A DNA stretch of 64,000 nucleotides from Nyssa sinensis (lineage: Eukaryota > Streptophyta > Magnoliopsida > Cornales > Nyssaceae): positions 10,510,328-10,574,327 of the forward strand of contig CM018036.1 in the NCBI GenBank assembly GCA_008638375.1, given 5' to 3'. Positions 21,808 to 32,834 of the stretch are shown here, piece after piece. Under the pieces are notes generated by a model. The model ran no database searches and was not told the DNA's origin. It was given only the letters and a program-made list of their open reading frames with translations. The translations under genes were made by a program, and so were the position numbers. Within the stretch, counting starts at the first letter, position 1, and each line of letters starts with the position of its first letter.

Positions 21808-23790
21808 CCCCCCTCAAACTCATGGTGGGAGGTAGACCAACTTGAGTTTGCAAACAAAAATCTTTGAAAGTGGATAGTTGACTTGTTGGCGTTGTGGTTG
21901 AAATGGAGATGTTACCCAGGTTGACATGGTTGTAGAGGTAGAATTGCAATAGAGTGAATGATGTCGCATGGAAGCGCGGAGCTGAAACTGAAGGCGGCGC
22001 ATGGAAGCGCAAATAATGGTGTGCATAGTCGATTCTGATGGCGACGCATGGAAGTGTGGACCCGATTCTAATTGAGCTGACCATGTGATGAAACACATAG
22101 TTGGTGAGGCTAAAAACACACATTGAACACGTGACGAGACACGTGCGAGAGCTTACGTGGCATAACACGTAACAAGTGTGAGAGCATACGTGGCGTAACA
22201 TATAACTAAAGATATTGGACATGTGGCGTAACACATTCCAGAGCTGGACACAAGTGAGGAGCGGCTAGACGACGAATGTTGACTGAGAAGGGTTGGTGGT
22301 GTTGGGATTTGGACAGTGGTGTAGTAGAGGTGGTTGAGGGGTAACGAACATTGTAGGTTTTATTGGTGGCGTCATCGGCCACAGTGGTTTTGATGACAGT
22401 GGTTTCACAAGTGATGAAAGGAAGGCCCCGGTGGATGCTTAGATGGTTGAATCGCAGTTGAAGGACAATGGCATCTTATGTTGTTGGTTGCTTGGCTTGT
22501 GATAGTGAGAGTGGAGAAGATGACGGCATGACTGGAGGTTTTTACATGATGATGAGAAGATTTCGGGTAGTGCAACAGCGAGGTAGTGTAACAGTGGAGA
22601 AGATGAAGGCATGCCTGGAGTTTTGATGAAATCACTTGAACAAATCACAATCTTGATATGGTGGTGAAAAATACTAAGTTGATTAGGTGATGATGAATAG
22701 AGACGTTGCACCATTGATTGGTAGATGTGGCGGACGTATAGGGCTAAGATAGGTTGTTTAGGTTGTTGGTGAGGCTTGAGGGTAACTAGTGATGCTTGAC
22801 GAGACCACAGTGATGAACTGATGGATTGGAGTATGATGGTGGAAAAATCGAAATGGCTCTGGCGACTTGGAAGGTGGGATTTGAAACCCTCTTTTCACGA
22901 TGCTACGATGTGTGTATGAGATGAAGACAGTTAAGAATGAATGATGATGATGCAGATGGCAAAGATCTTGCAACCGTAGCGATTGTTTGTGATGGAAACG
23001 AAGGCTAAGGGCTGGAGAGCGACACTAGCAATGTTGGTTGCAGCAATGGTTTCGATTTTTGCAATGATTGTGTGATATTTGACCATAACGATTACTAATG
23101 ACGACGATGGTGAGGCGGCAACTCTATAAGATGGCACTGTGATGTGCAATTTGTGGAGATCGATGATGAGAAGAAACTTGCTATTATTGAACCAGATTTT
23201 GTCACAGTGCACTATAATGGTTGACGATGAAGAGAGCTGGATAATGCCAATGAAACTTAGTCTCTATGATCACAGTAACAGTGAAGATACAATGATGGGT
23301 CTGATCGTTGAGGACTGACGCTTAGGTTGATAACCTTACAATGGACAATAATGACGAATCGACGAGATGTTGATGATGGTACAGTAGAGATAATGTTGAT
23401 GATGGTACGGTGGCTGATCAGCGACGATGGGGATAGAACCTGGTAGTGTGTTACAGTCTAATAACCTTCGTTCTGTGACTAAACAACGTATGATTGGGGA
23501 TGGTGTTTAATAGTGATGTTGGATGACAATAGATGAAGGATTGGTGATGGAGGTGATGAACAATGGTAATGACGAAGGAAAATTTTTATTTTATTTATTT
23601 ATTTTTTAAATCAAAAGATGAATAGTAGAGTTACCTAAAAAAAGTAAAGAACAGTAGAGTTGGTGAAAGAATAACAGTGAGCCGATGGTGGAGGATGTGA
23701 AGGTTTCTCTGATGATGGTGAAGGATGGCTGATGATGGTGATGGAGGTTTCTCTAGTGAAGGATGGCTGATGTTAGGAAAGGAAGGATCG
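21808..23790 (-). other. Coding-poor interior of the non-autonomous LTR element
   Basis: On the plus strand this is rich in GATGATGG and GGTGATG words. Minus-strand frames of 146 residues (21794-22234) and about 70-99 residues exist, rich in His, Ser, Cys and Pro. None shows a retroviral zinc knuckle, DTG protease, integrase or YVDD motif. I regard them as by-products of the base composition, but the 146-residue frame overlaps the LTR boundary and could be checked. Confidence 0.55.
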
Positions 23791-23807
23791 TTTTAGCTCT
23801 GATACTA

Positions 23808-24088
23808 TGTTAGATTTGGTGAAATAACAAAAAAGAGACAAGAAATAGATAAGAGAGAGAAGAAAAAACTCAAAGGACTACATTGTATTAAATAAGTTGT
23901 TATAAAAACTAAACAAGAGATATCTTTATGTAGAAGGGTTATGAGATTGTACATGAAAAGTAGTAATAAAGGAAACAAGGATCATGAGGTTATACATCTA
24001 AAGTGTTAATAAAAAAAATAAATTATGAAAATCTAATCCTACTAACATTACATAATAGTATATATGTGGAACTATTATACTTCTAATA
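23808..24088 (-). repeat. 5' LTR of the non-autonomous element
   Basis: A 281-bp copy of the 21525-21807 repeat. The primer-binding-site complement at 23791-23807 directly abuts it. Its outer end has decayed from CA to TA on the plus strand. Confidence 0.75.
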
Positions 24089-24675
24089 GTGGGTTTATGT
24101 TTAAGAGAATTTGTTATGGCTTAAGTTGAATTAATTTGGTTAGATAGATTTGTAAATTTTGGTGGGTTTGCAAAAAAATCAATGATAGTAATGGTGGGTT
24201 TGTGCGTGTATATGTATACATTTTATTGAAATCAAAAGAGAATAATAGTGCTGGGGCTTTGGTTGCTGGATTCTGGGCACCCAACACCGTAAAAAAATTT
24301 GTTACAGAAAAATCATTTTTTCGAGGAAAGAAAGAGAGATCAGTTGTGGTTTATTTTTTTTGGTTCGTGTTTATGCTTGTGCTTTTGCTTTTGCTTGTGT
24401 ATAGAGAGAAAGAGAAAGAGAAAGAGAAAGAGAGAGAAACTCTTTTAGAGAGAGAAAACAGAGTGAAATTGGTGATGATAACGATATAATTGATATTTTT
24501 TTTTTTTTAAATATAAGATGCATTAGTTAAAATGATCAACTAATAATTGATTGAGAAAAGAGATATTCTTGTTATTAATCTTAAATTTTAAAATAAGTCA
24601 GTATAATATTTTAAAATATACAAATATCAAGTATAATATTATCAAATTTCGAGAGGTGTTAAAGTAATTTATTTT

Positions 24676-25050
24676 TTAAAAAAATATAATTTTTTGTTAT
24701 TGTTATTAATATTATTATTATTAGCAATAACGAAAAAAGGTGGAACAGCGGAAGAAAAGAGTGCACGAGGAAATGCTACGGAGCGGAGAGGCGTACGGAG
24801 AACGGAATGCCATTTAAAAGAAACGGGAAAAGATAAAAACGTTTCGCGTGTGAAGCCAGTAAAGTTAACACGTGCACAAACGGCCGTTAGCGGTTTCAAT
24901 TCGGGCCCCAACCCAAAATCCCAAACGGCGACTCATCCAAACACCATCTTTACTTTGATCTTAGCCGTTCAGGGCCCCACCACCACCCCCACTTTCTTTT
25001 TCCGTTATATATATATGTGTGTATATATATATATATTAAATCGCATAATT
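24676..25050 (+). promoter_or_regulatory. Probable promoter of the F-box/kelch gene
   Basis: The composition changes to GC-richer DNA at about 24740. A CACGTG G-box lies at 24869-24874, GGGCCCC motifs at 24903 and 24972, and a TATATATATA box at 25006-25015, with a transcription start likely shortly after it, near 25040-25080. The 136-residue frame at 24694-25104 is not supported as a gene. Confidence 0.5.
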
Positions 25051-25059
25051 ATATATATT

Positions 25060-26085
25060 TATATATTTTACATAATCTTCTCTCCGAATAAAACCAGAAA
25101 ATGAGAGGAAGACAGAAAGAGAGAGGGAGACTATAGAGTGAGAAACGAGAGAGAGGGAGAGGGAGCTCGGAGGCGTGAGATTCCGGTTCGTGAGTTGCAG
25201 AGAGACAATCCAAAGGACGGCGGAGAAGATGAAGACTGAATGATTAATTATACAATTCCAATCGAGCCCCCCCCCCCCCCCCCCCTACAATACAATCCGT
25301 AAGTTCTTACCTCTTCTCCTTTTCTTTTTCTTTTTTTGGGTCTTTTTTCTTAAATTTTGGTTTTGAATGTGTTTTAATTTTTGTTCTATCTGAGATCATT
25401 CAGATGAGAATATAATTGTTAGGAAGTTTAATTACAGGCCGCGATATGACGAAAGTAAGGGATAGATCTTTCGTTCTTTGTTTCTTTTTTTGGTTGGGAA
25501 ATAAGGATTGAATTTGGGTAAATTATTGATGTTTACATTTCTGGATGATTTGTGATCACCTCATCACCATGCAAGTATAATATTCTGTCTATTTTGGTTA
25601 GAACCCAGAGATCTGATTTGGTGAATATTTGGCTTTTTACCAGTGTGCTTGTTGTATGCGTGTAAAAAGAAATATTTTGGTTTGCTTAATGGGTTCTTTT
25701 TGTTATCGACGAATTTGGCTGTTTTTTTTTCTTTCATATTTTTCTTTTGTAATTTGTTTCATTATTTTTATCTGGGATAGGTTCAGTAATTAAGATAGTT
25801 GCAAGATTTCTATTTTCCTAAAAGTTTATTTTAGCTGGCATTTTCTTGGATTCTTCTGCTTTATAAATTCGATGTTTGGTTTCTTGATTTCATTCTTACA
25901 AAGATCACGTTTTTTAAGCTGAAATGATGATTTTATGCTCAGAAGTCAGAACACTGGAAAATCAATGTTTTGAATTGTTGACTGATTGGTTTGCGGTTTA
26001 ATTTTGATAAGGAAGAGACTCGAGGCTTTGCATTGATTGGTGAGATTAGTAATTGCCCCGCATTTTCCTGACAAAATTTGGCATC
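25060..26085 (+). other. 5' leader and leader intron of the F-box/kelch gene
   Basis: A GA-rich leader ends at a canonical donor ATCC|GTAAGT at 25298/25299. The matching acceptor is probably GAGATTAG at 26048-26049, giving a leader intron of about 750 bp, a common arrangement for this gene family. Two short upstream frames lie in the leader: ATG at 25101 (11 codons, stop 25134-25136) and ATG at 25229 (4 codons, stop 25241-25243). A run of 19 C lies at 25267-25285, 13 bp before the donor. The transcription start is inferred. Confidence 0.55.
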
Positions 26086-27414
26086 ATGTTGGCGAGTCCA
26101 TCTTATCTGGTCTCTCTGGAATTGCCAAGTTCCTGTGAACATGAGAGCAAGTGGATTTACACTACATTCAATTTCATTGAACTTTCAAATGGTAAGCGCC
26201 GTTTGGATGATGGAGAATGGATCTCATTGAGAAAGTCATCCAAGCAGTCCGATGTTCTTGAGAGAGAGGAGACAATGCAGGGTCTTCATGATCTTTCGCT
26301 CTCTCAAGCTGACCAATCAGATAACCAGGATCACAATGGGGATCAATCAGACTCAAGTTCACTCATCCACCAAATTGGCCGGGACATTTCAATTAATTGC
26401 CTTCTTCACTGCTCAAGGTCGGATTATGACTCAATTGCTTCATTGAATCGGAGTTTTCGATCTCTAATCCGGAGTGGGGAGCTTTATCGGCTGAGGCGGC
26501 AAATGGGTATAATTGAACATTGGGTTTACTTCTCTTGCAACCTACTTGAATGGGAGGCCTTTGATCCTATCCGCCGTCGATGGATGTGTTTACCTAGAAT
26601 GACTTCAAATGAATGCTTCATGTGTTCAGACAAAGAATCGTTGGCTGTTGGTACCGAACTTCTTGTCTTTGGAAAGGAAATAATGTCCCATGTAATTTTC
26701 AGATATAGCATATTGACAAACTCATGGTCATCTGGTATGCAGATGAACACACCCAGATGCTTATTTGGGTCTGCCAGTCTAGGAGAAATTGCAATTATAG
26801 CAGGCGGTTGTGATCCACAGGGTAATATCCTGAACTCGGCAGAGCTTTATAACTCACAGACTGGAACGTGGGAGCCTCTTCCGAGCATGAATAAAAAGAG
26901 GAAAATGTGCTCTGGGGTATTTATGGATGGAAAATTTTATGTGATTGGGGGAATTGGGGCAAGCAATGCAAATTTTCTTACATGTGGGGAGGTGTATGAT
27001 ATGGAGAGGAGGATTTGGCATGAGATTCCAAATATGTTCCCTGCATGGAATGGTGAAGCTGGGGTGGCTGGGGCGCCTGCTACAGCCAAGGCACCTCCTC
27101 TGGTTGCAGTTATAAAAAATGAGCTATATGCAGCTTATTATGCAGAAAATGAAGTGAGGAAATATGATAAGGAGAGGAACTTGTGGGTTGCAGTGGGGAG
27201 ATTGCCTGAACAGGCAATCTCAATGAATGGTTGGGGGCTGGCATTTAGGGCATGTGGAGATCGGCTTATTGTTATTGGTGGTCCTAGAACTCTAGGTGGG
27301 GGGATTATAGAGCTTAATTCTTGGGTGCCAGATGAAGGCCCTCCAAGGTGGAATTTGCTGGCCAGAAAGCGTTCAGGAAGTTTTGTCTATAATTGTGCTG
27401 TGATGGGTTGCTGA
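26086..27414 (+). CDS. F-box/kelch-repeat protein, SKIP11 / At1g14330 type
   Basis: A single coding exon for 442 residues. The ATG at 26086 gives the N-terminus MLASPSYLVS, the conserved start of this family; the frame is open further upstream only through non-ATG codons. A divergent F-box lies at about residues 93-138 (IHQIGRDISINCLLHCSRSD, NRSFRSLIRSGELYRLRR). Kelch repeats follow at about 183-430, each with the usual GG pair and W (IIAGGCD, YVIGGIG, IVIGGPR). The family joins SKP1-type (ASK) proteins in SCF ubiquitin ligases, with the kelch propeller as the substrate-binding part. Members act in the nucleus or cytoplasm, and some regulate phenylpropanoid or hormone enzymes; which one this is cannot be told from sequence alone. 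The length agrees with the family (about 440-470). The start codon has A at -3. The gene looks intact. Confidence 0.93.
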   Translation: MLASPSYLVSLELPSSCEHESKWIYTTFNFIELSNGKRRLDDGEWISLRKSSKQSDVLEREETMQGLHDLSLSQADQSDNQDHNGDQSDSSSLIHQIGRDISINCLLHCSRSDYDSIASLNRSFRSLIRSGELYRLRRQMGIIEHWVYFSCNLLEWEAFDPIRRRWMCLPRMTSNECFMCSDKESLAVGTELLVFGKEIMSHVIFRYSILTNSWSSGMQMNTPRCLFGSASLGEIAIIAGGCDPQGNILNSAELYNSQTGTWEPLPSMNKKRKMCSGVFMDGKFYVIGGIGASNANFLTCGEVYDMERRIWHEIPNMFPAWNGEAGVAGAPATAKAPPLVAVIKNELYAAYYAENEVRKYDKERNLWVAVGRLPEQAISMNGWGLAFRACGDRLIVIGGPRTLGGGIIELNSWVPDEGPPRWNLLARKRSGSFVYNCAVMGC

Positions 27415-29929
27415 GGTGTCTAGTTTTGGTGACACCGTATGCATTGTGCAGGTTCCTTTCTGAATGGGGTTCCCAACCTGGCTTTCTCAAGGAGATGAGG
27501 TTCTGGTTAGTGGGCAATCTCTGCCTTCCTTTTTTGGGGAAAATTTCAGATTTTACTCAAGAACTCATAAATATTTTCTTGAAGGAGATCTGGAGGTTTC
27601 TCCGTCTTCTAATTTATTATGTCTCATTGATTTGCATCTTCACTCATTTTTAGTTACCATGAGAGCTTTTCAAAGGTTGTTATTATGTAGATCAGGCTTA
27701 GGTTAATAATTTGAAGTACCAGTACATTTTTAGGTTTTTATGAATATTTTCAAAAGCTTTATTGAATCATCACTGAAACTGTTTTGTGGATTCACGATTC
27801 TGAGTTGCTTTGCTTTTTCTTGATGAGATGAAAATGGCTGGTTTCCTTAATTTTATTCCTAATGGATTATGTATCCCTTATATTTATTTTTCAGTTAAGG
27901 GGCTCATGTTGGATCTTTTCTTGACTCACAATGCTATTGCATTGTCATTAATTCTCTGTGCTGTTTATAATTATTAAAGTGGTGCATTTTTTTTTTGGTT
28001 TATCTGATTGAAATGGTGTGAGGGTGATAATCTCTCTCTCTTTTCTCTCTCAGGTTTTTTTACCTTCTATTCTGTTATCATATATTTCCTTAGTATTAAT
28101 TTCTCCTGAGCCTTCAGTGACTTAGGTTAATAAAATTCTTCTGGAAAAGGGGAAAACATATAGAGCTTCAAATTTACAATTGAATCTCGATTGTAATTTG
28201 GTCTTCCACTTCAAGTGGGCATTCTCATAGAGGAAATACTGATATGTTCTGCATGCGTATGAATTTTGTCTTCAAGATTACCTTACTTTTGAAAGCTAAT
28301 AAAACTATCTTGGTCAAACATACTCGGTCATACTGCCCTTACACCCCCACCCCTGCCCTTACAATTGATTTGCTAAATTTAAATTTGCTTTCATAAGAAA
28401 AATGGAAAAAAAAAGATGAGGAATGTTTACAATTTTGAACAGAAGGCGCTGGATAAGTTTGAAATGTTACAACTGAATATGCTGTTATTCTCTTCTTCTG
28501 CTCTATGAGAACAAAAGTTTGAGAACAGAAACTATCCCGAGTGTCCTCAATAGAGTGAAATTTTATGGACTTCCAGACATTAGTTTGTCTATAAAGGCTG
28601 TGGGTGTAAGCTGGTGAACAGCACTAGGGAAAAGTACCTGTAATTTTCATCACTTCAAGCTTCATTGCTAACACTTGCTGAGAGCACTTCCCTTGGTGAT
28701 TTTATAGTTGGGCCCTCTTGCCTTTAAATACAGTTTACTTGGTCACTAATTTCTGCATCACAAGTAAAACTAATGCATTATTTATGGGCAACATATGTTG
28801 CCAGTCTTTGTTTTTTGTGACTTTTACAACTAGCCAACAAGTGAGATTTATTGTTTCTGGTAATATGCTAGTTTCTTGATTTGTGAAAGGCGGTGTTCAT
28901 AATCCTCAATGAAAATTTATTGGGTACTCCTGGAGCAATGCTCCCAACGGCGAGATGATATACTGAAAAATTACTCGTTCCTCGATGTCCTGCAACACTG
29001 CCCTTTATTGAGAACCATCCTTAGGTAACCATCCTCGGGTAAATTTGTTTTCTCAGGTTTCTGTCTGTGGATTCACTTTCGAAAGGAAAGGACAATGTAA
29101 AGGAAATCATTTTCCCTTATAAGGTTAACATGGAAAGCTCGGGGGAAAATACGAGGAAAAGTAAGGGAGAAATATCATGTTAATTAAAAATATTTAATTT
29201 TTAGTTTTAAGTAGGAAAGAAAAGAAAACATGAGGGAAATTGTTTTTTCTTTTCTTCTTTTTTACTTTTCTTTTCCCTTGCTAAATCTGTTAACCAAGGG
29301 GAAACATCCCTGTTACTCTTGTGTTAGCTGTATGCAGGACTTATTTTTTCTGCAACACAGTCAGGTCCTCTTAAATGAGCAAAATGGATATATCACTTTT
29401 AGAGGGGTTGGACATAATAAATAGAAGTACAGTTGGAACCTAACTTGCTTTATCTCCTCTGTGTACTATTATTTCAGCATCCACATATTCTGAGCTTAGA
29501 TTAGCAACTCATCTTTTTAACTCCTGCACATGTTTTATAGCATTTTTGGCCTGAGTTTCATATTATATGTTAATGCATGCAGTGATCGCGATTTTAAAAA
29601 TATCTAGTGATAAGATTAGTATTGAAAAACTTAGTCTTCATGCATATTAAAATTTGAAAGTGAAACAGGTGATCTCATCTAGTTGTTGTAATATTAAACA
29701 TACAGTACATGTCAAATTTGATATGTATCATCATAGAATGTTTGGGTAATTTCTCCTTCATGTTTGGATAATAAATAAGGAAAATGAGAGGTTAATTCTT
29801 GAAAATTAAAAGTTAATAGATATATTCTTTTATATGTTAAAAATGCATTTTGTATGACATAAGTTAAAAAAAAAAAAGATTAATGATAGAAATTTTATTT
29901 CTCATAAAAAATTAAATACTTTCATACTT

Positions 29930-29968
<39 letters not shown>

Positions 29969-32500
29969 CTATTGTACAGAATATTCAAAATCCAGATCAA
30001 TAAAAATTATAAACTACTTTTTATCCAAAGTAGCACAAAGTAATCAATGATTATATTTAATCCAAAAAGGAAAAGAAAAAAAGATGAATGTTTTTATTAA
30101 TTATAATTTATTATTTTAATAATAAAAAATTCTTATATTTTTATATTGAAGGAGTTGTGTGTTTCTATCAAATTCAAATACAATTGTGTTGTGTCCAACA
30201 GTGATAAATCAGTTTAAAATAATGTGTTAGTAAAATTTGAATACAAACACTTAATTAGTAATCTTGCATATAAAGGGAAAAAATAATAAGTTTTAAATAA
30301 AAAAATTTAGATCAATATTGAAAAATAAAACATCTCCGTTAAAATTCTTACTATAGGTCTCAAATTGTCTCGAGCCAATCTTGGACCAGCCCACAATTTT
30401 TTGTCCCACAACTTGTTCTTACCACTTAGCCACCTCTCTTCTCTTCCTTCGCAAAATTTCTTATAATTTAACTTAATAAATTTATTTCTTTATGTATTGA
30501 AAATATATTTTTTATTTATCAACTAAATTTAATTTGTAATATATAATATAAAAGAGTCTCTGTGTCAACTTTTAAATTATAGGGAGTCAAGTACAAACGA
30601 GTAAAACGAAAGACAATATTTGGATTTTTTTTCCCCTTTTTTCTCCCTTTGGTCCATTGGTTGAGCCTTGCAATGGTAGGACTTATCCTTCCCCTACTTT
30701 AGAGGAGAGTTGAAATTCAATCTCTAATCTTTGTTATGGCTAGTGAGAGAGTTTATTACATAAACTACCTAATATTTTAGGGCCATCTAAGAAACTTGGG
30801 GTGAAAGAAATTGAATGAACAAAAGAGAGAAATTGTAGAGAAAGTGAGAAAGTTTATGGACAAAAATGAAATTTGTATATCCTACAACAAATTGTTGTAG
30901 ATGTTGGATCAGTTGAGTCAATCTGATTCCATACCATAAATTTGTATAATATTTTAAGCAATGAACTTTTAGTTAGTAAGAAGTTGAATGATGTTATAAG
31001 AGAAGGGAAAAAGGGAATGAAGAGGAGAGAGGGAGTCTAGCTATTTCCTTCATATCCCCATTTTCTCTGTTGGCTTTTAGATGTTTATATAAGATACCAT
31101 TATTTCAAGATTAAGACACTATTTACTCCACTATAGTTGAGTTTATGCATTTGGAGAAGAAATTATCGAGTGATCCTAAACCATTGATTTGTCAGAGTAA
31201 GACAGAGGGTATCGGTCGGTGTGGTGCCAACTGAGGGATTTTCAATGATCAAGTTGGTAATCAACTAGTTTGAGGATTAAACTATGCAGGAAGAGTGTAA
31301 TTAAATGTGACATAGCTTTGAATTAGTGGTTTTGATATTTAAATGATTGATGATAGTTAGAAAAGGCTCCCTTGATTTTAGCTGATCTCCTTGATTTCAT
31401 AGGGAAACGATATGCTTATGGCTGGTGTTGTGCATGATTATGCATTCTGTTGATTGATTTGCTGGGATTGTGATCCCACTAAATCAATTTCGACTTGGGA
31501 GGATGGAATTGGTCAACCATGTAGTTTGACTGAGATGAGTTGGCTAGTTGACCTGACATAACTGGAATATATTTTCGGTCAGAGTAACTCTATCAGGTTT
31601 GTCATTGTTCGGGGATATTTTGATCTTTCTTCCCTTGTCCCATGCTAAGTGTCTCCTTCTATTGTAAAGGATAATTTTATGCCCGTACATGATTAGTCGG
31701 ACATATTAATGTGGTCAATGTTTCAAGATCGCCCATGTAGTGCTCATCCACTTAGATTTCACATATCATAATATATATCAAAGAATTTTAACTATCACTA
31801 TTACGTAGATCACTCTAATAACGACCATGGGATGATAAATTCATGTGACGAACTCAGGAGATAATTTACGGAGTCGAGAGTTGTCATATATAATCTACTT
31901 GGCATGGTATCATATTGAGAAAAAAAAGAATCAAATTTTAAAAAATATTATCAAGGGATATAAGAAAATTAATTTTACACCATCTTAATATTCTCTTATA
32001 TCTATCACAATTATACATTATTTTCAAGAAACATTTTTTTTAAATACTGGATAAAAAATTGCGAATACTTTTTAAAAAAAATTAATCTTATATTAAATTT
32101 TACAGCAAGTGTCAATTAATCTTATCTCATATTTGTCTTAAATATATATTGATTTTCGTAATTGATAAGCATTTGAGAATGTTTTTTTGGAAAAAAAAAT
32201 GTATTCAATATATTTTATTATTATTAAAATTTTTATGATATTTATTAAAGAAAAACTATAAGTATATGAATTATTTAATATCAAATTTCTTTTATATTAT
32301 TAAATTTTAATATTACTAAAAAAGTAATAGAATATTTAATAGTTATTCATAGGTATTTTTAATTTTAATAGTTAGTACTACAATTTTTTTAAAAAATTAT
32401 TAATTATTTAAAAATAACATTATTAATTATTAAAATTGGAGCAAAGTTGATTTCTTAACGAGTTGTTGATTAATAAAAATTAATAATTTAATAAAAATAA
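27415..32500. other. 3' region of the F-box gene and intergenic DNA
   Basis: The first few hundred bases are probably the 3' untranslated region; no single poly(A) signal stands out (AATAAA occurs at 28129, which is far). From 28.5 to 32.5 kb there is no supported gene. An AT/GT microsatellite lies at 29930-29968. The 64- to 86-residue frames at 27393, 27464 and 29230 have no family and I regard them as chance. The last 600 bp before the MAG2 promoter are very AT-rich. Confidence 0.55.
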
Positions 32501-32544
32501 TAATCAAAAGTAGAGGACCAACGATAACCTCTTGTCCCCCACTA

Positions 32545-32834
32545 ATATTCATGCTGACGTGGCCAATTAGTCAGATTGGAAGAATACGAACCGGAGAGGA
32601 TCATTCTTTCGTTGGGACTTGTGACCAATCTCTTCTATGGGGACGAGAAAGAACACCTCTGTGTCTCTCTCTCTCTCTCTCTCTCATTCTCATTGTTCTT
32701 CCATGGAAGCAAGGCATCTTCTCTCTCACACATTTCACACAATCCCGAAACCCTAATATAATAACATAAACCCCTTGTATTCAATTTTTTTACTCTTTTG
32801 CCCCTCTCGAACTCTGGAATTCAATGGACTGAAC
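32545..32834 (+). promoter_or_regulatory. MAG2 promoter and leader with UPRE-like motif and short uORFs
   Basis: TGACGTGG at 32555-32562 matches the unfolded-protein-response element consensus TGACGTG(G/A) and is immediately followed by CCAAT (32563-32567). A CT microsatellite spans about 32661-32686. Two upstream frames occur: ATG at 32703 (17 codons, TAA at 32754-32756) and a minimal ATG GAC TGA at 32824-32832, which ends 2 nt before the main ATG. I cannot see the transcription start, so the motif may be promoter or leader. Confidence 0.5.

Larger units (their letters stand above)
21525..24088 (-). mobile_element. Non-autonomous (LARD-like) LTR retrotransposon
   Basis: Direct repeats at 21525-21807 and 23808-24088 (about 282 bp) start TGTTAGATTTG and end TTCTAACA or TTCTAATA; they differ at roughly one site in ten by hand alignment. 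Next to the right LTR, TTTTAGCTCTGATACTA is the complement of a TAGTATCAGAGC primer site, and next to the left LTR, CACCCCCCTCAAACTC is the complement of a polypurine tract, so the element reads on the minus strand. Flanks ATGGG (21520-21524) and GTGGG (24089-24093) form a 5-bp target duplication with one mismatch. The 2.0-kb interior has no gag, protease, integrase or RT that I can recognise. Confidence 0.8.
20606..24675. mobile_element. Possible Mutator-type non-autonomous element enclosing the LTR element
   Basis: The left end (from about 20610: TAAATTATATTGACC, CTGAAGTTTAACAATATTAC) and the reverse complement of the right end (TAAATTACTTTAACACC, CGAAATTTGATAATATTAT) align along about 40 bp. 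Ends of this type are common in plant MULE-like elements. Between them lie CT-rich and TG-rich non-coding sequence and the whole 21525-24088 LTR element. Without that insert it would be about 1.5 kb. I see no clear 9-bp duplication, so the call is tentative. Confidence 0.4.

Noticed and set aside
21794..22234. 146-residue minus-strand frame in the LARD-like element
   Set aside because: It crosses the LTR boundary, its His/Ser/Cys-rich composition follows from the local repeat words, and no retroelement domain is visible.
24202..24489. 95-residue frame with a Leu/Val-rich segment
   Set aside because: Its hydrophobic part is a TTGTGCTTTTGCTT simple repeat and its tail a GA microsatellite; inside a transposon-like region.
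24694..25104. 136-residue plus-strand open frame before the F-box gene
   Set aside because: It overlaps the MULE-like end, the promoter motifs and the TATA box, is low complexity at both ends, and has no recognisable family.
32551..32769. 72-residue frame upstream of MAG2
   Set aside because: It starts at the promoter motif, crosses a CT microsatellite, and has no family.
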